Position numbers and translations under genes: made by a program
The notes under the pieces: generated by a model
What the model was told of the DNA's origin: nothing
Databases searched by the model: none
The model's input: the letters and a program-made list of their open reading frames with translations, nothing else
In this document: positions 32,318 through 41,186 of the stretch, in pieces
How positions within the stretch are numbered: position 1 is the first letter of the stretch
Layout: each line of letters begins with the position of its first letter
From: JAAYUD01 sp041907665
Lineage (GTDB): Bacteria > Bacteroidota > Bacteroidia > Bacteroidales > Bacteroidaceae
Assembly: GCA_041907665.1 (NCBI GenBank)
Contig: JAYRGW010000015.1
Location: 5,570-69,569, forward strand
Reading direction: 5' to 3'
Length of the DNA: 64,000 bases

Positions 32318-33436
32318 ATGAATAAGTACCAAATGATAAATACTTGGCTACTGTCTCTGGTTTTATTTACCGGATGCGGGAGTTCCAATTCGGACAACGG
32401 AGGGGGTACCCCCCCCTCCCCTTCCGAGGCGGGAAGTGTTACACTATCCCAACCTTCTTTATCTCTAACAGCTGATGCTACCAATAATTTTGCAATAATA
32501 GTAACGTCAGACGACGATTGGAATGTTACATCGGACCAGACGTGGTGTACAGCCTCTCCCACAAACGGACATAATGGGCAAACCTCATTGAAAATAACTA
32601 CACTATCCAATAAAACAGGTAGCGAGCGAACAGCAACTCTCTCTTTCTATATAAAAGAGACAAAAAAAGCAATACTCACTGTTAAGCAAGCAACACTTCC
32701 AGCAGAAAATTATGTACCAAGTGGATATAATCTAGTATGGTCTGATGAATTTAATACAGCTCGGCAGAGTGATGGGAAACCAAGTTTACCAAACTCAACA
32801 GATTGGAGCTACGAAACAGGCAATGGTGGTTGGGGAAATCATGAGTTAGAGAATTACATTGCAGCATATTCAGGCAAAGATACTTGTGCTATAGTTTCTG
32901 ATGGGACACTCAAGATAATTGCTAAAAAGGTGGGGACACAAGTACTCTCTATCCGTATGAATACACAAAAGAGCTGGACATACGGATACTTTGAAGCGCG
33001 ACTTAAGCTACCTACTGGAAAAGGTACTTGGCCAGCTTTCTGGATGATGCCTAAGAACTTCACCTCTTGGCCGGGCGATGGCGAAGTAGATATTATGGAA
33101 GAAGTAGGATACCATCCTAACTACGTATCATCAAGTATTCATTGTACAACATATAATAAGACAGCAGAGAACTATTGTGCAACCGCACAGTCGGATTTTC
33201 ATATCTATGGATGTTTGTGGACAGCAGATGATATCAAGTTCTATGTTGACGGAGTTAATACACTTACATTTCCAAACGATAATACGGGTAACAAAAGTAC
33301 TTGGCCTTTCAATGCTCCTTTCTACCTAAAGCTAAATTTAGCATGGGGTGGAGATTGGGGCGGCGCCCAAGGAGTAGACGAATCGATATTGCCCGCTACT
33401 TACGAAATTGATTATGTGAGAGTTTATCAAAAATAA
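32318..33436 (+). CDS. GH16 endo-beta-glucanase lipoprotein with BACON domain
   Basis: This 372-residue lipoprotein (lipobox LFTGC) has a Ser/Asn/Gly/Pro linker, a BACON domain at about 45-130 (FAIIVTSDDDWNVTSDQTWCTASP to AILTVKQA), and a GH16 catalytic domain to the C terminus. The catalytic signature is GEVDIMEEVG, in which the first Glu is the nucleophile and the third acidic residue of the ExDxxE type the acid/base. Substrate-site phrases include LVWSDEFN, GTWPAFWMMPKN and WGGDWGG. This form is typical of GH16 laminarinases and lichenases, which cut beta-1,3 or mixed beta-1,3/1,4 glucan at the cell surface. Its linker is encoded by a run of eight C (32409-32416). Confidence 0.93.
   Translation: MNKYQMINTWLLSLVLFTGCGSSNSDNGGGTPPSPSEAGSVTLSQPSLSLTADATNNFAIIVTSDDDWNVTSDQTWCTASPTNGHNGQTSLKITTLSNKTGSERTATLSFYIKETKKAILTVKQATLPAENYVPSGYNLVWSDEFNTARQSDGKPSLPNSTDWSYETGNGGWGNHELENYIAAYSGKDTCAIVSDGTLKIIAKKVGTQVLSIRMNTQKSWTYGYFEARLKLPTGKGTWPAFWMMPKNFTSWPGDGEVDIMEEVGYHPNYVSSSIHCTTYNKTAENYCATAQSDFHIYGCLWTADDIKFYVDGVNTLTFPNDNTGNKSTWPFNAPFYLKLNLAWGGDWGGAQGVDESILPATYEIDYVRVYQK
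32402..32421 (+). repeat. Homopolymer-rich GC tract in the GH16 linker
   Basis: Five G, TA, eight C, T and four C follow each other here. The eight-C run (32409-32416) lies about 31 codons into the gene, where slippage would truncate the enzyme. Confidence 0.8.
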
Positions 33437-33451
33437 CAGGCTTCAATAGGT

Positions 33452-33511
33452 AAGAAGGTGCATCAAAGGTTTCATAACTCTAGAGCAATCAACATGATGC
33501 ATCTTCTTTTT
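33452..33511 (+). terminator. Terminator or attenuator between GH16 and GH5
   Basis: AAGAAGGTGCATCA (33452-33465) pairs with TGATGCATCTTCTT (33495-33508) with one G-T pair, followed by a short T run. It lies 15 bases after the GH16 stop codon and 35 bases before GH5. Confidence 0.65.
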
Positions 33512-33545
33512 AAAGAAACATCAATCTACAATCAGGATTTGTAAT

Positions 33546-34787
33546 ATGAAAAAATTTTATTTTATATGTCTCATACTTATCATCTCGTTAGGTGTTAATG
33601 CACAAAAAGTATTGAACAAGACTTATTCGAAGAGTGAATTCATATATACCAAGGGACCGAATCTTTTTTCTCCAAATGGTAAAAAGTTCTTCATTATGGG
33701 AACCAACCTTGGGAATTGGCTAAACCCAGAAGGCTATATGTTCAAATTTACCAAAACCAACTCTGCTCATTTCATCAACGAAATGTTTTGTCAAATGGTA
33801 GGACCTGATTTCATAGCACTATTCTGGAAATCTTTTAAAGATAACTATATTACACGAGAAGATATTCGGTTCATCAAGAGTACAGGTGCTAATACAATCC
33901 GGTTGCCTTTCCATTATAAACTCTTCACGGACCAAGATTACATGGGACTAACTTCTCAGCAAGATGGATTTGCAAGAATAGACAAATTGGTAGGTTGGTG
34001 CAAAGAGTTTGGGCTACATCTTATATTAGACATGCACGATGCCCCCGGAGGACAGACTGGAGATAATATTGATGACAGTTATGGCTACCCATGGTTATTT
34101 GAAAGCTCCCAAAGCCAACAACTATTTTGCAATATATGGCAGCGCATTGCCAAACACTACAAAAACGAACCCACAATATTAGGTTATGAACTGCTCAATG
34201 AGCCGATACCACATTATCTAACAAACAAAGAGACATTAAACGCAAAGTTAGAATCTATTTACAAGATGGCAACCGCCGCCATACGCAAAGAAGATAAAAA
34301 CCATATTATATTAATTGGCGGAGCACAATGGAATAGTAATTTCAAACCTTTTAAGGATTCTACATTTGACAATAAACTAATATACACCTGCCATCGCTAT
34401 GGTGGAGAACCAACAAAGGCAGCCATTCAGGACTTTATAAATTTCAGAGACAGTGTTAATCTTCCGATGTATATGGGAGAAATAGGACACAATACAGAAA
34501 CATGGATGAAGGCTTTTTGTAAGGTAATGAAAGAAAACAATATAGGATATACTTTCTGGCCATACAAACTAATGGGAGAACAATGTTTTGTAGGAATCAA
34601 AGAGCCTGCCGATTGGAATATGGTTACGACCTTTTCTGAATCGCAACGAGACACCTACGAAAACATCCGCAACAATCGTCCTAAGCAAGCTGTCGCTCGA
34701 AAGGCTATGAACGATTTCATAGAAGCTTGCAAACTTAAGAACTGCACTATACAAAATGAATATATCAATGCATTACAAATGAAATAG
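33546..34787 (+). CDS. Secreted GH5-family glycoside hydrolase
   Basis: This 413-residue enzyme has a cleavable signal peptide (MKKFYFICLILIISLGVNAQ) and a single (beta/alpha)8 cellulase-type domain. The acid/base Glu is in GYELLNEP near residue 222. The nucleophile Glu is in YMGEIGHN near residue 317. Other conserved parts are TIRLPFHYKLF, LILDMHDAPGG and the CHRYGGEP loop. The sequence GTNLGNWLNPEGYMF at the start resembles GH5 enzymes acting on beta-glucans, with similarity in style to exo-1,3-glucanases, but the subfamily cannot be assigned. The signal lacks a lipobox, so it is probably periplasmic and works on imported oligosaccharides. A hairpin separates it from GH16. Confidence 0.88.
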   Translation: MKKFYFICLILIISLGVNAQKVLNKTYSKSEFIYTKGPNLFSPNGKKFFIMGTNLGNWLNPEGYMFKFTKTNSAHFINEMFCQMVGPDFIALFWKSFKDNYITREDIRFIKSTGANTIRLPFHYKLFTDQDYMGLTSQQDGFARIDKLVGWCKEFGLHLILDMHDAPGGQTGDNIDDSYGYPWLFESSQSQQLFCNIWQRIAKHYKNEPTILGYELLNEPIPHYLTNKETLNAKLESIYKMATAAIRKEDKNHIILIGGAQWNSNFKPFKDSTFDNKLIYTCHRYGGEPTKAAIQDFINFRDSVNLPMYMGEIGHNTETWMKAFCKVMKENNIGYTFWPYKLMGEQCFVGIKEPADWNMVTTFSESQRDTYENIRNNRPKQAVARKAMNDFIEACKLKNCTIQNEYINALQMK

Positions 34788-34798
34788 ATCTATTCTAA

Positions 34799-34846
34799 AA
34801 ATAAATGGCGCCCGATTTGGTTTATCAAATCGGGCGCCATTTATTT
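34799..34846. terminator. Bidirectional terminator between GH5 and recQ
   Basis: Positions 34799-34818 and 34827-34846 form a perfect 20-bp stem around an 8-base loop, with AT-rich ends giving T runs on both strands. It separates the convergent GH5 and recQ genes and marks the right edge of the island. Confidence 0.92.
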
Positions 34847-34879
34847 ATCACCACTTTAAAGATCTAAATATAGAGAGCC

Positions 34880-37060
34880 TTAATTAGCCATTTCAGAGAT
34901 GAATTTGATACGCACCAGTCGAATTTCTTCTTCAGTGAAATCATTACCCAATTCATCCATAGCATCGCTTATTTTATCTGTGGTTGATTCCTTAAAGTAA
35001 TCATATATATCAAGCATATGATCTTCATCCATTATCTCGTTCAAGAAATAATCAATATTTAATTTAGTACCGGAATAAACAATCGCTTCTATTTCTTCAA
35101 GCAATTCATCAAACTCAATACCCTTGGACATAGCGATATCGTCGAGTGCTACTTTACGATCTATCGACTGTATAATAGATACTTTTAGCTTTGATTTATT
35201 AGCAACAGTACGCACACGCAAATCTTCGGGGCGTTCTATTTCATTCTCTTCACAATGCTTCTTAATGAGTTCACAGAATTCACCTCCATATCTTTTTGCC
35301 TTACCCTGTCCAACTCCTGGTATATTTTGCAATTCTTCAAGCGTTACAGGATATATGGTAGCCATTGACTCAAGAGATGGATCTTGGAAAATAACATAGG
35401 GAGGCACACCTAGATGCTTAGACATTTTCTTACGCAAGTCCTTCAGCATGGAATAAAGAGTTGGGTCAACAGCACAACTACCACCTCCACGAGCTGGAGC
35501 CTCTTCCTCTGTTTCCTCAAAATCATTATCTTTAGTTATCTTAAACGAAACCGGCTTTTGCAAGAATTTTCTACCTTTATTCGTTACCTTCAGTATGCCG
35601 TAGTTTTCTACTTCTTTGCTAAGATATCCGGCAATAAGAGCTTGATGAATCACGGCATTCCATGTTTTATCTTCTTCGCCCATACCAGATCCGAAACATT
35701 CCAAATCGTCATGTAAATGAGCAGTAACTTCCGAAGTTTCACGACCTTGAAGAATATCGATCACATAATCAGCTTTAAAGTTTTCTTTCAAAGTAATAAT
35801 AGCTTCTATAACAGTACAAAGCATTTCTTGAGCTTCAACCTGCTTCTTTGGATTCAAACAATTATCACAATTTCCACAATTCTCTTCATTGTATTCTTCA
35901 CCAAAATAGTGAAGTAGCGTTTTACGACGACATACCGACGACTCCGCATAATTAGCTGTTTCAAGCAACAACTGTTTACCTATTTCCTGTTCTGAGACAG
36001 ACTTACCTTGCATGAATTTTTCCAATTTCTGAATATCCTTATTAGAATAAAATGTTATACATTGACCTTCACCACCATCGCGCCCGGCACGACCAGTTTC
36101 CTGATAATACCCTTCCAAACTTTTGGGTATATCATAATGTATAACAAAACGTACATCCGGCTTATCAATACCCATACCGAAAGCGATAGTCGCCACGATA
36201 ACATTGATTTTCTCCATCAAGAAATCATCTTGAGTTTTACTGCGACTGGCAGCATCCATTCCTGCATGATAAGCTTGTGCACTAATACCATTAGCACGCA
36301 GAATAGCGGCCAATTCTTCAACCTTTTTACGACTTAAACAATAAATTATACCGGATTTATCAGAATTATTACGAATAAACTTTATAATATCCTTATCTAC
36401 ATTGCTTGTTTTAGGGCGAACTTCATAATACAAGTTAGGTCTGTTAAACGAAGACTTAAAAACCTTGGCATCGTTCATGCCTAAGTTTTTCTGAATATCA
36501 TGTTGCACTTTAGGCGTAGCCGTAGCTGTCAACGCGATAACAGGAGCTTTACCTATTTCATTTATTATAGGACGTATCCGACGATATTCCGGACGAAAAT
36601 CATGTCCCCATTCGGAAATACAATGTGCTTCGTCAACAGCATAAAACGAAATTTCTACCGTCTTAAGAAATTCTACATATTCGTCTTTCGTCAATGACTC
36701 AGGAGCAACGTATAGTAGTTTTGTCTTTCCGCCACGGATATCTTCTTTTACCTGCTCAATAGCACCTTTATTAAGCGATGAATTGATAAAATGAGCCACA
36801 CCATCTTCTTCACTGAAATTGCGCATAGCATCAACTTGGTTCTTCATCAAGGCAATGAGCGGAGAAATTACAATTGCCGTACCATTCATCAACAAAGACG
36901 GTAATTGATAACACAACGATTTACCGCCTCCAGTAGGCATCAGCACAAACGTATCGTTTCCTTCCAGTAGATTCTCAATAATGGCCTCTTGATTACCTTT
37001 AAATTTATCAAATCCAAAATTTTTCTTTAATTGTTCTAACAGTTGATTTTTCTCTGTCAT
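34880..37060 (-). CDS. recQ: ATP-dependent DNA helicase RecQ
   Basis: This 726-residue helicase has Walker A (MPTGGGKSLCYQLP, near residue 42), the DEAH box (DEAHCISEWGHDFRPEY, near 143) and the motif VI arginines (YYQETGRAGRDG). A zinc-binding part (CRRKTLLHYFGEEYNEENCGNCDNC) comes next, then a winged-helix RQC domain. An HRDC domain lies at about 540-620 (LRKKMSKHLGVPPYVIFQD to IPGVGQGKAKRYG). A further C-terminal acidic extension of about 100 residues is common in Bacteroidetes RecQ. It unwinds 3'-5' and acts in recombination and fork repair. It follows clpX on the same strand with a 157-base gap. Confidence 0.96.
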   Translation of the reverse strand: MTEKNQLLEQLKKNFGFDKFKGNQEAIIENLLEGNDTFVLMPTGGGKSLCYQLPSLLMNGTAIVISPLIALMKNQVDAMRNFSEEDGVAHFINSSLNKGAIEQVKEDIRGGKTKLLYVAPESLTKDEYVEFLKTVEISFYAVDEAHCISEWGHDFRPEYRRIRPIINEIGKAPVIALTATATPKVQHDIQKNLGMNDAKVFKSSFNRPNLYYEVRPKTSNVDKDIIKFIRNNSDKSGIIYCLSRKKVEELAAILRANGISAQAYHAGMDAASRSKTQDDFLMEKINVIVATIAFGMGIDKPDVRFVIHYDIPKSLEGYYQETGRAGRDGGEGQCITFYSNKDIQKLEKFMQGKSVSEQEIGKQLLLETANYAESSVCRRKTLLHYFGEEYNEENCGNCDNCLNPKKQVEAQEMLCTVIEAIITLKENFKADYVIDILQGRETSEVTAHLHDDLECFGSGMGEEDKTWNAVIHQALIAGYLSKEVENYGILKVTNKGRKFLQKPVSFKITKDNDFEETEEEAPARGGGSCAVDPTLYSMLKDLRKKMSKHLGVPPYVIFQDPSLESMATIYPVTLEELQNIPGVGQGKAKRYGGEFCELIKKHCEENEIERPEDLRVRTVANKSKLKVSIIQSIDRKVALDDIAMSKGIEFDELLEEIEAIVYSGTKLNIDYFLNEIMDEDHMLDIYDYFKESTTDKISDAMDELGNDFTEEEIRLVRIKFISEMAN

Positions 37061-37217
37061 ATTCTAATAACTTCTTTTACCCAATTCAAAATTTAAAGTC
37101 GATATATATAATACTATTAGAAACAAAGTTATAAACAACTTTGAATATAGCAAGCATATTTTAGAGAAATATTTTATAAAAAAAGAAGAACTCTTTTAAG
37201 TTCTTCCTTTTTCTGTT

Positions 37218-38465
37218 CTATTCGGTCAATTGCAAATGCCGTAAGTTGGCTTTTCCCAACTGTTTACGTGCATATTCAATCGTTACGTTATATGTCTTCT
37301 TTTTTTGCGAAGGGATTTCAAACATCACGTCCATCATAATTGTTTCTACAATAGAGCGCAATCCACGAGCTCCCAATTTATATTCTATCGCTTTATCGAC
37401 AATAAATTCATAAACATCGTCGGCAAAAACCAATTTCACACCATCCATTTCGAACAGCTTGATATACTGTTTGATAATCGAGTTCTTCGGTTCGGTCAAA
37501 ATACTACGCAATGCAGTTCTGTCCAAAGGATTGAGATAAGTAAGCACAGGCAAACGTCCTATGATTTCAGGAATAAGTCCGAACGACTTCAAATCTTGTG
37601 GTGCAATGTATTGCATCATGTTATCCTTGTCTATCATCATCGCTTTACGATCCGCATTATAACCTACTACATGAGTATTGAGACGTTGCGCGATCTTCCT
37701 TTCGATACCATCAAAAGCTCCTCCACAAATAAAAAGGATGTTCTTAGTATTCACCGAAATCATCTTCTGATCGGGATGTTTACGTCCTCCCTGAGGTGGA
37801 ACCAATACAACCGATCCTTCGAGTAATTTGAGCAATCCCTGCTGAACACCTTCGCCACTCACATCGCGAGTGATAGAAGGGTTATCGCCTTTACGAGCTA
37901 TTTTATCAATCTCATCGATGAAGACAATACCCCGTTCTGCTTCGGGAACATTATAATCGGCAACCTGAAGCAAACGAGTCAGAATACTTTCAATATCTTC
38001 ACCTACATAGCCGGCCTCAGTTAATACCGTAGCATCGACAATCGTAAATGGCACATGCAGCATCTTGGCAATGGTTCGAGCAAGCAATGTCTTACCCGTA
38101 CCGGTACTGCCCACCATAACGATATTGGATTTCTCGATTTCAACCTCATCACCGTCGTTCTTTTGCAACAAACGTTTATAATGATTATAGACTGATACAG
38201 ACAAATATCGTTTGGCATCTTCTTGCCCAATGACATACTGGTCTAAAAAAGTTTTGATGTCTTTGGGTTTAGGAAGCGTATTCAAGTCCAACGCAGTAAC
38301 ATCAGCAGACGTTTTATTCTTGAACCCTAATGCTCCTTGCGTTATATCATAAGCCTGCTGAGCACAATCTTCGCAGATAAAACCATTGAGTCCACTAATC
38401 ATGAATCCAACTTCATCTTCTGTGCGCCCACAAAAGCTACATCTATTTTTTTGTTTACCCGCCAT
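37218..38465 (-). CDS. clpX: ATP-dependent Clp protease ATP-binding subunit ClpX
   Basis: This 415-residue AAA+ unfoldase feeds substrates to ClpP. It begins with a C4 zinc finger (RCSFCGRTEDEVGFMISG plus FICEDC). Walker A is GSTGTGKT, Walker B is IVFIDEIDKIA, and the pore loop is GYVGED. The ClpP-docking loop position reads VGY (THVVGYNAD) rather than the IGF of E. coli. The sensor-2 arginine region KLGARGLRSIVE is at the C terminus. The length is typical. It overlaps no gene; the clpP stop codon lies two bases upstream, so the two are co-transcribed. Confidence 0.97.
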   Translation of the reverse strand: MAGKQKNRCSFCGRTEDEVGFMISGLNGFICEDCAQQAYDITQGALGFKNKTSADVTALDLNTLPKPKDIKTFLDQYVIGQEDAKRYLSVSVYNHYKRLLQKNDGDEVEIEKSNIVMVGSTGTGKTLLARTIAKMLHVPFTIVDATVLTEAGYVGEDIESILTRLLQVADYNVPEAERGIVFIDEIDKIARKGDNPSITRDVSGEGVQQGLLKLLEGSVVLVPPQGGRKHPDQKMISVNTKNILFICGGAFDGIERKIAQRLNTHVVGYNADRKAMMIDKDNMMQYIAPQDLKSFGLIPEIIGRLPVLTYLNPLDRTALRSILTEPKNSIIKQYIKLFEMDGVKLVFADDVYEFIVDKAIEYKLGARGLRSIVETIMMDVMFEIPSQKKKTYNVTIEYARKQLGKANLRHLQLTE

Positions 38466-38467
38466 CG

Positions 38468-39130
38468 TTATTTCTTTACCAGCACTTCATCAATCATTCC
38501 ATAGTCTTTCGCCTCTTGAGCCGTCATCCAATAATCACGATCCGAATCGGCCCACACTTTCTCAAAATCAGTATGAGAATGAGTAGCTATAATCGTATAA
38601 AGTTCTTTCTTCGTTTTTTGAATTTCACGAGCCGTAATCTCGATATCCGAAGCTTGTCCTTGCACACCACCCATCGGTTGATGAATCATGACACGCGAAT
38701 GAGGTAGAGCCGAACGTTTTTTCTCCGAACCAGCCACAAGCAATACTGCTGCCATCGAAGCAGCCATACCTGTACAAATAGTAGCCACATCACTCGAGAT
38801 AAATTGCATCGTGTCGTAAATACCAAGTCCTGCATAGACCGAACCACCAGGCGAATTTATATAAATAGATATGTCTTTACCTTGATCGACAGAATCCAGA
38901 TAAAGTAGTTGAGCCTGCAATGTATTGGCCGTATAATCGTCTATTTGAGTACCCAAGAAGATGATGCGATCCATCATTAAGCGCGAGAAAACGTCTAGTT
39001 GTGTCACATTGAGTTGGCGTTCCTCCAAGATATAAGGATTCAAATAACCGTTTTGCGCTTTGATAACATCATCAAGTGCCATGCTACTCATCCCTAAATG
39101 CTTAGTTGCATATTTCCTAAAATCATCCAT
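38468..39130 (-). CDS. clpP: ATP-dependent Clp protease proteolytic subunit ClpP
   Basis: This 220-residue serine protease forms the tetradecameric barrel of ClpXP. The catalytic Ser is in GMAASMAAVLL and the His in SRVMIHQPMGG. The catalytic Asp lies in the later SDRDYWM helix region. The N-terminal part (MIFLG-type: MDRIIFLGTQIDD) and the oligomer handle are conserved. It is slightly longer than E. coli ClpP because of an N-terminal extension of about 20 residues that may be a propeptide. It lies between tig (93 bases upstream) and clpX (2 bases downstream). Confidence 0.97.
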   Translation of the reverse strand: MDDFRKYATKHLGMSSMALDDVIKAQNGYLNPYILEERQLNVTQLDVFSRLMMDRIIFLGTQIDDYTANTLQAQLLYLDSVDQGKDISIYINSPGGSVYAGLGIYDTMQFISSDVATICTGMAASMAAVLLVAGSEKKRSALPHSRVMIHQPMGGVQGQASDIEITAREIQKTKKELYTIIATHSHTDFEKVWADSDRDYWMTAQEAKDYGMIDEVLVKK

Positions 39131-39222
39131 TTTGTTAATCCTTTCTTTTTAACAAAAAAGGCATAAGTACGTCATTGAGAGACTCCGCACCTATACCTTT
39201 CTTATAACTATTTATCGGAGTA

Positions 39223-40581
39223 TTACTTCTCTAACATTTTTTTAAATTCTTCGTCCGAAACAGTTTTGTTGTTCAGTGTGAGTTGCTCTTTGAAGATAGC
39301 CATCAACTTATCTTCTACCACACGGTCTACCATTTCATTAACAGTTTCTTTCTTGGACATCATTTGTTGAACATAGCTCTTCAAAAGATCGGCAGGTACA
39401 TTGGGCATCCCATATTGAGCAAACTGAGCACGGGCAGTATTCTCGCACATTTTAGTAATGTCTTCGTTTTCTACCTTTATGTCATTAGCTTCTACCAACT
39501 GTTCTTTAATGAGTTGCCATTGAAGAGCCTTGATGCTATTATCGTAATTATCGTCAACAAATTTTTCATCCTTGTCTTTATTGTTCAAAAGCATAATTCT
39601 CTTCAACAACTTATCAGGATATTCGAGTTTGCCCAATTTCTTTTCGAACATTGCTTTTACATCAAGCAATAGTTTGTAATCACTATTTGGGATCAATTGG
39701 AGAGCGATATCTTCTTTCACTTTAGCACGAAAATCCTCTTCATTCTTCACTACATCCTTACCATAAACAGAATCAAACAATTTCTCGTCTATTTCTCCCG
39801 GCACGAAGCGAGTGATTTCTTTTATTTCGTAAGAGAAATCCGATTTCATATCAGCTATTTCTTCTTTCTTCTTTTTCAAGAGAGAAGCTATTTCTACCTC
39901 ATTATTATCATAAGCCTTTCTCGGATTGAAATTAACTTTAGAGCCAACTTTAACGCCCTCAAAAAGTTTTTTGTCATCGTCGCTGTGCATATATTCGGGC
40001 ATCATCACTGCATCTTCTACCGTGATGCCATCTTCTTTTGCCGCACCTTTCTCATCTAGTTCTACAAGAAGACCCTTCAGCATATCTTTTCCTTCGAAAG
40101 ACTCAACTTGCTTGTGTTCTCCCAGGCGGTTACGATACATTCCTATTTGGTCGTCGACCATTTTATCGCTTACCTCGATTGTATAATAATCTACTTTATC
40201 TTTCTTAGAAATTTCTGCTTTAAAATCAGGAGAAAGAGCGATATCGAACACAAATTCGAAGTCATCCATTGTATCGAAATCTATAGGCTGCTGTTTTTCC
40301 TCATCCGACAAAGGCTCTCCTAAAGTTTTCAGATTGTTTTCTTTGATATAATCGTAAATTTTCTGACTGAGAATTTTGTTGATCTCTTCCGACTTAACGG
40401 CTGCGCCATACATCTTAGTCACCAATCCCAGTGGAACCATTCCTTTACGGAATCCGTTCATTTGCACTTTCTGGCGGTAGTTCTTCAACGATTTATCAAC
40501 TTCATTCTGATAATCGGCTTTCTCAAGCTTTATTGTAAGCAGTCCGCTTACGGCATCAATGTTTTGAAATGTAATGTCCAT
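39223..40581 (-). CDS. tig: Trigger factor (ribosome-associated chaperone)
   Basis: The likely start is the ATG at 40581 (MDITFQNIDAVSGLLTIKL); the longer frame would need a TTG. The 452-residue protein has an N-terminal ribosome-binding domain with the loop GFRKGMVPLGLV, near residue 45, the equivalent of the E. coli GFRxGKxP signature. The middle region is a weak FKBP-like domain, followed by the long helical C-terminal chaperone arms (about 255-450, Lys/Glu-rich). Trigger factor shields nascent chains at the ribosome exit and has prolyl isomerase activity. It heads the tig-clpP-clpX cluster and has a consensus promoter. Confidence 0.93.
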   Translation of the reverse strand: MDITFQNIDAVSGLLTIKLEKADYQNEVDKSLKNYRQKVQMNGFRKGMVPLGLVTKMYGAAVKSEEINKILSQKIYDYIKENNLKTLGEPLSDEEKQQPIDFDTMDDFEFVFDIALSPDFKAEISKKDKVDYYTIEVSDKMVDDQIGMYRNRLGEHKQVESFEGKDMLKGLLVELDEKGAAKEDGITVEDAVMMPEYMHSDDDKKLFEGVKVGSKVNFNPRKAYDNNEVEIASLLKKKKEEIADMKSDFSYEIKEITRFVPGEIDEKLFDSVYGKDVVKNEEDFRAKVKEDIALQLIPNSDYKLLLDVKAMFEKKLGKLEYPDKLLKRIMLLNNKDKDEKFVDDNYDNSIKALQWQLIKEQLVEANDIKVENEDITKMCENTARAQFAQYGMPNVPADLLKSYVQQMMSKKETVNEMVDRVVEDKLMAIFKEQLTLNNKTVSDEEFKKMLEK

Positions 40582-40635
40582 TCTTGACAACTATTTATTT
40601 GATTTATAAATCTAACCAATTGCATTTTAAGCGGA

Positions 40636-40666
40636 CAAAATTAGTGCTAATCTTTCAAATAACAAA
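40636..40666 (-). promoter_or_regulatory. Promoter of the tig-clpP-clpX operon
   Basis: On the minus strand TTTG (40666-40663), 19 bases and TAATTTTG (40643-40636) form a perfect Bacteroidetes consensus. The tig start lies 54 bases downstream. Confidence 0.82.
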
Positions 40667-41041
40667 GGAATTTAATGAATTATGACTTATATAAATGATT
40701 TTATCATCCGCCTTACGACATTTGCAGCCCACAAATCTTTGTTATAACCTTTCAATCCCTATCCGCATTTATATTAGTCTATTGCAAAAAGTATGCCACA
40801 AAGAGTACATAGTGCACAAAAGAGACAGACAAAGGCTGTAGACAGATCGTATAAGATTTCAAATAAGGACTCCGATAAGCCAATGTTATCTTTCGGCACC
40901 TCCAAAAACGAGATTATAAGATTACGCCTTCATTTTCTTACAAATTCGCAGGAAACAAGACGTCTCTGAAACGGTCTGAAAGCAGCCATTCCTTTCTCGA
41001 AAACTTCCGCTTGATTTTATAAAAACAAAAGAAAGAAATTG
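40667..41041. other. Intergenic region with no recognised gene
   Basis: Between the tig promoter and the promoter of the HU-like gene I see no open frame, repeat or RNA structure that I can support. Confidence 0.6.
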
Positions 41042-41148
41042 TATTTTTGTACTGATAAAATCATGTTCCCACTATAGTGGGACGCACGTTTCAGCGCAGT
41101 GGGACGCACGTACCACCTATATGAGACATACATCCCACCAAGGTGGGA
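41042..41148 (+). promoter_or_regulatory. Promoter -7 element and palindromic leader of the HU-like gene
   Basis: TATTTTTG (41042-41049) is an exact -7 element. Downstream, in the expected transcript leader, are a 16-bp palindrome TCCCACTATAGTGGGA (41067-41082) and a second one, TCCCACCAAGGTGGGA (41133-41148). The 14-base word AGTGGGACGCACGT occurs twice (41076 and 41098), 22 bases apart. These could be operator sites or RNA hairpins controlling the DNA-binding protein that follows. Confidence 0.65.
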
Positions 41149-41186
41149 CGATAACAGTAACTTAATCTTATACAAAATACTACCTT

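Noticed and set aside
40582..40590. Upstream TTG start of trigger factor
   Set aside because: The ATG at 40581 gives the normal family N terminus; the three extra codons need a rare start.
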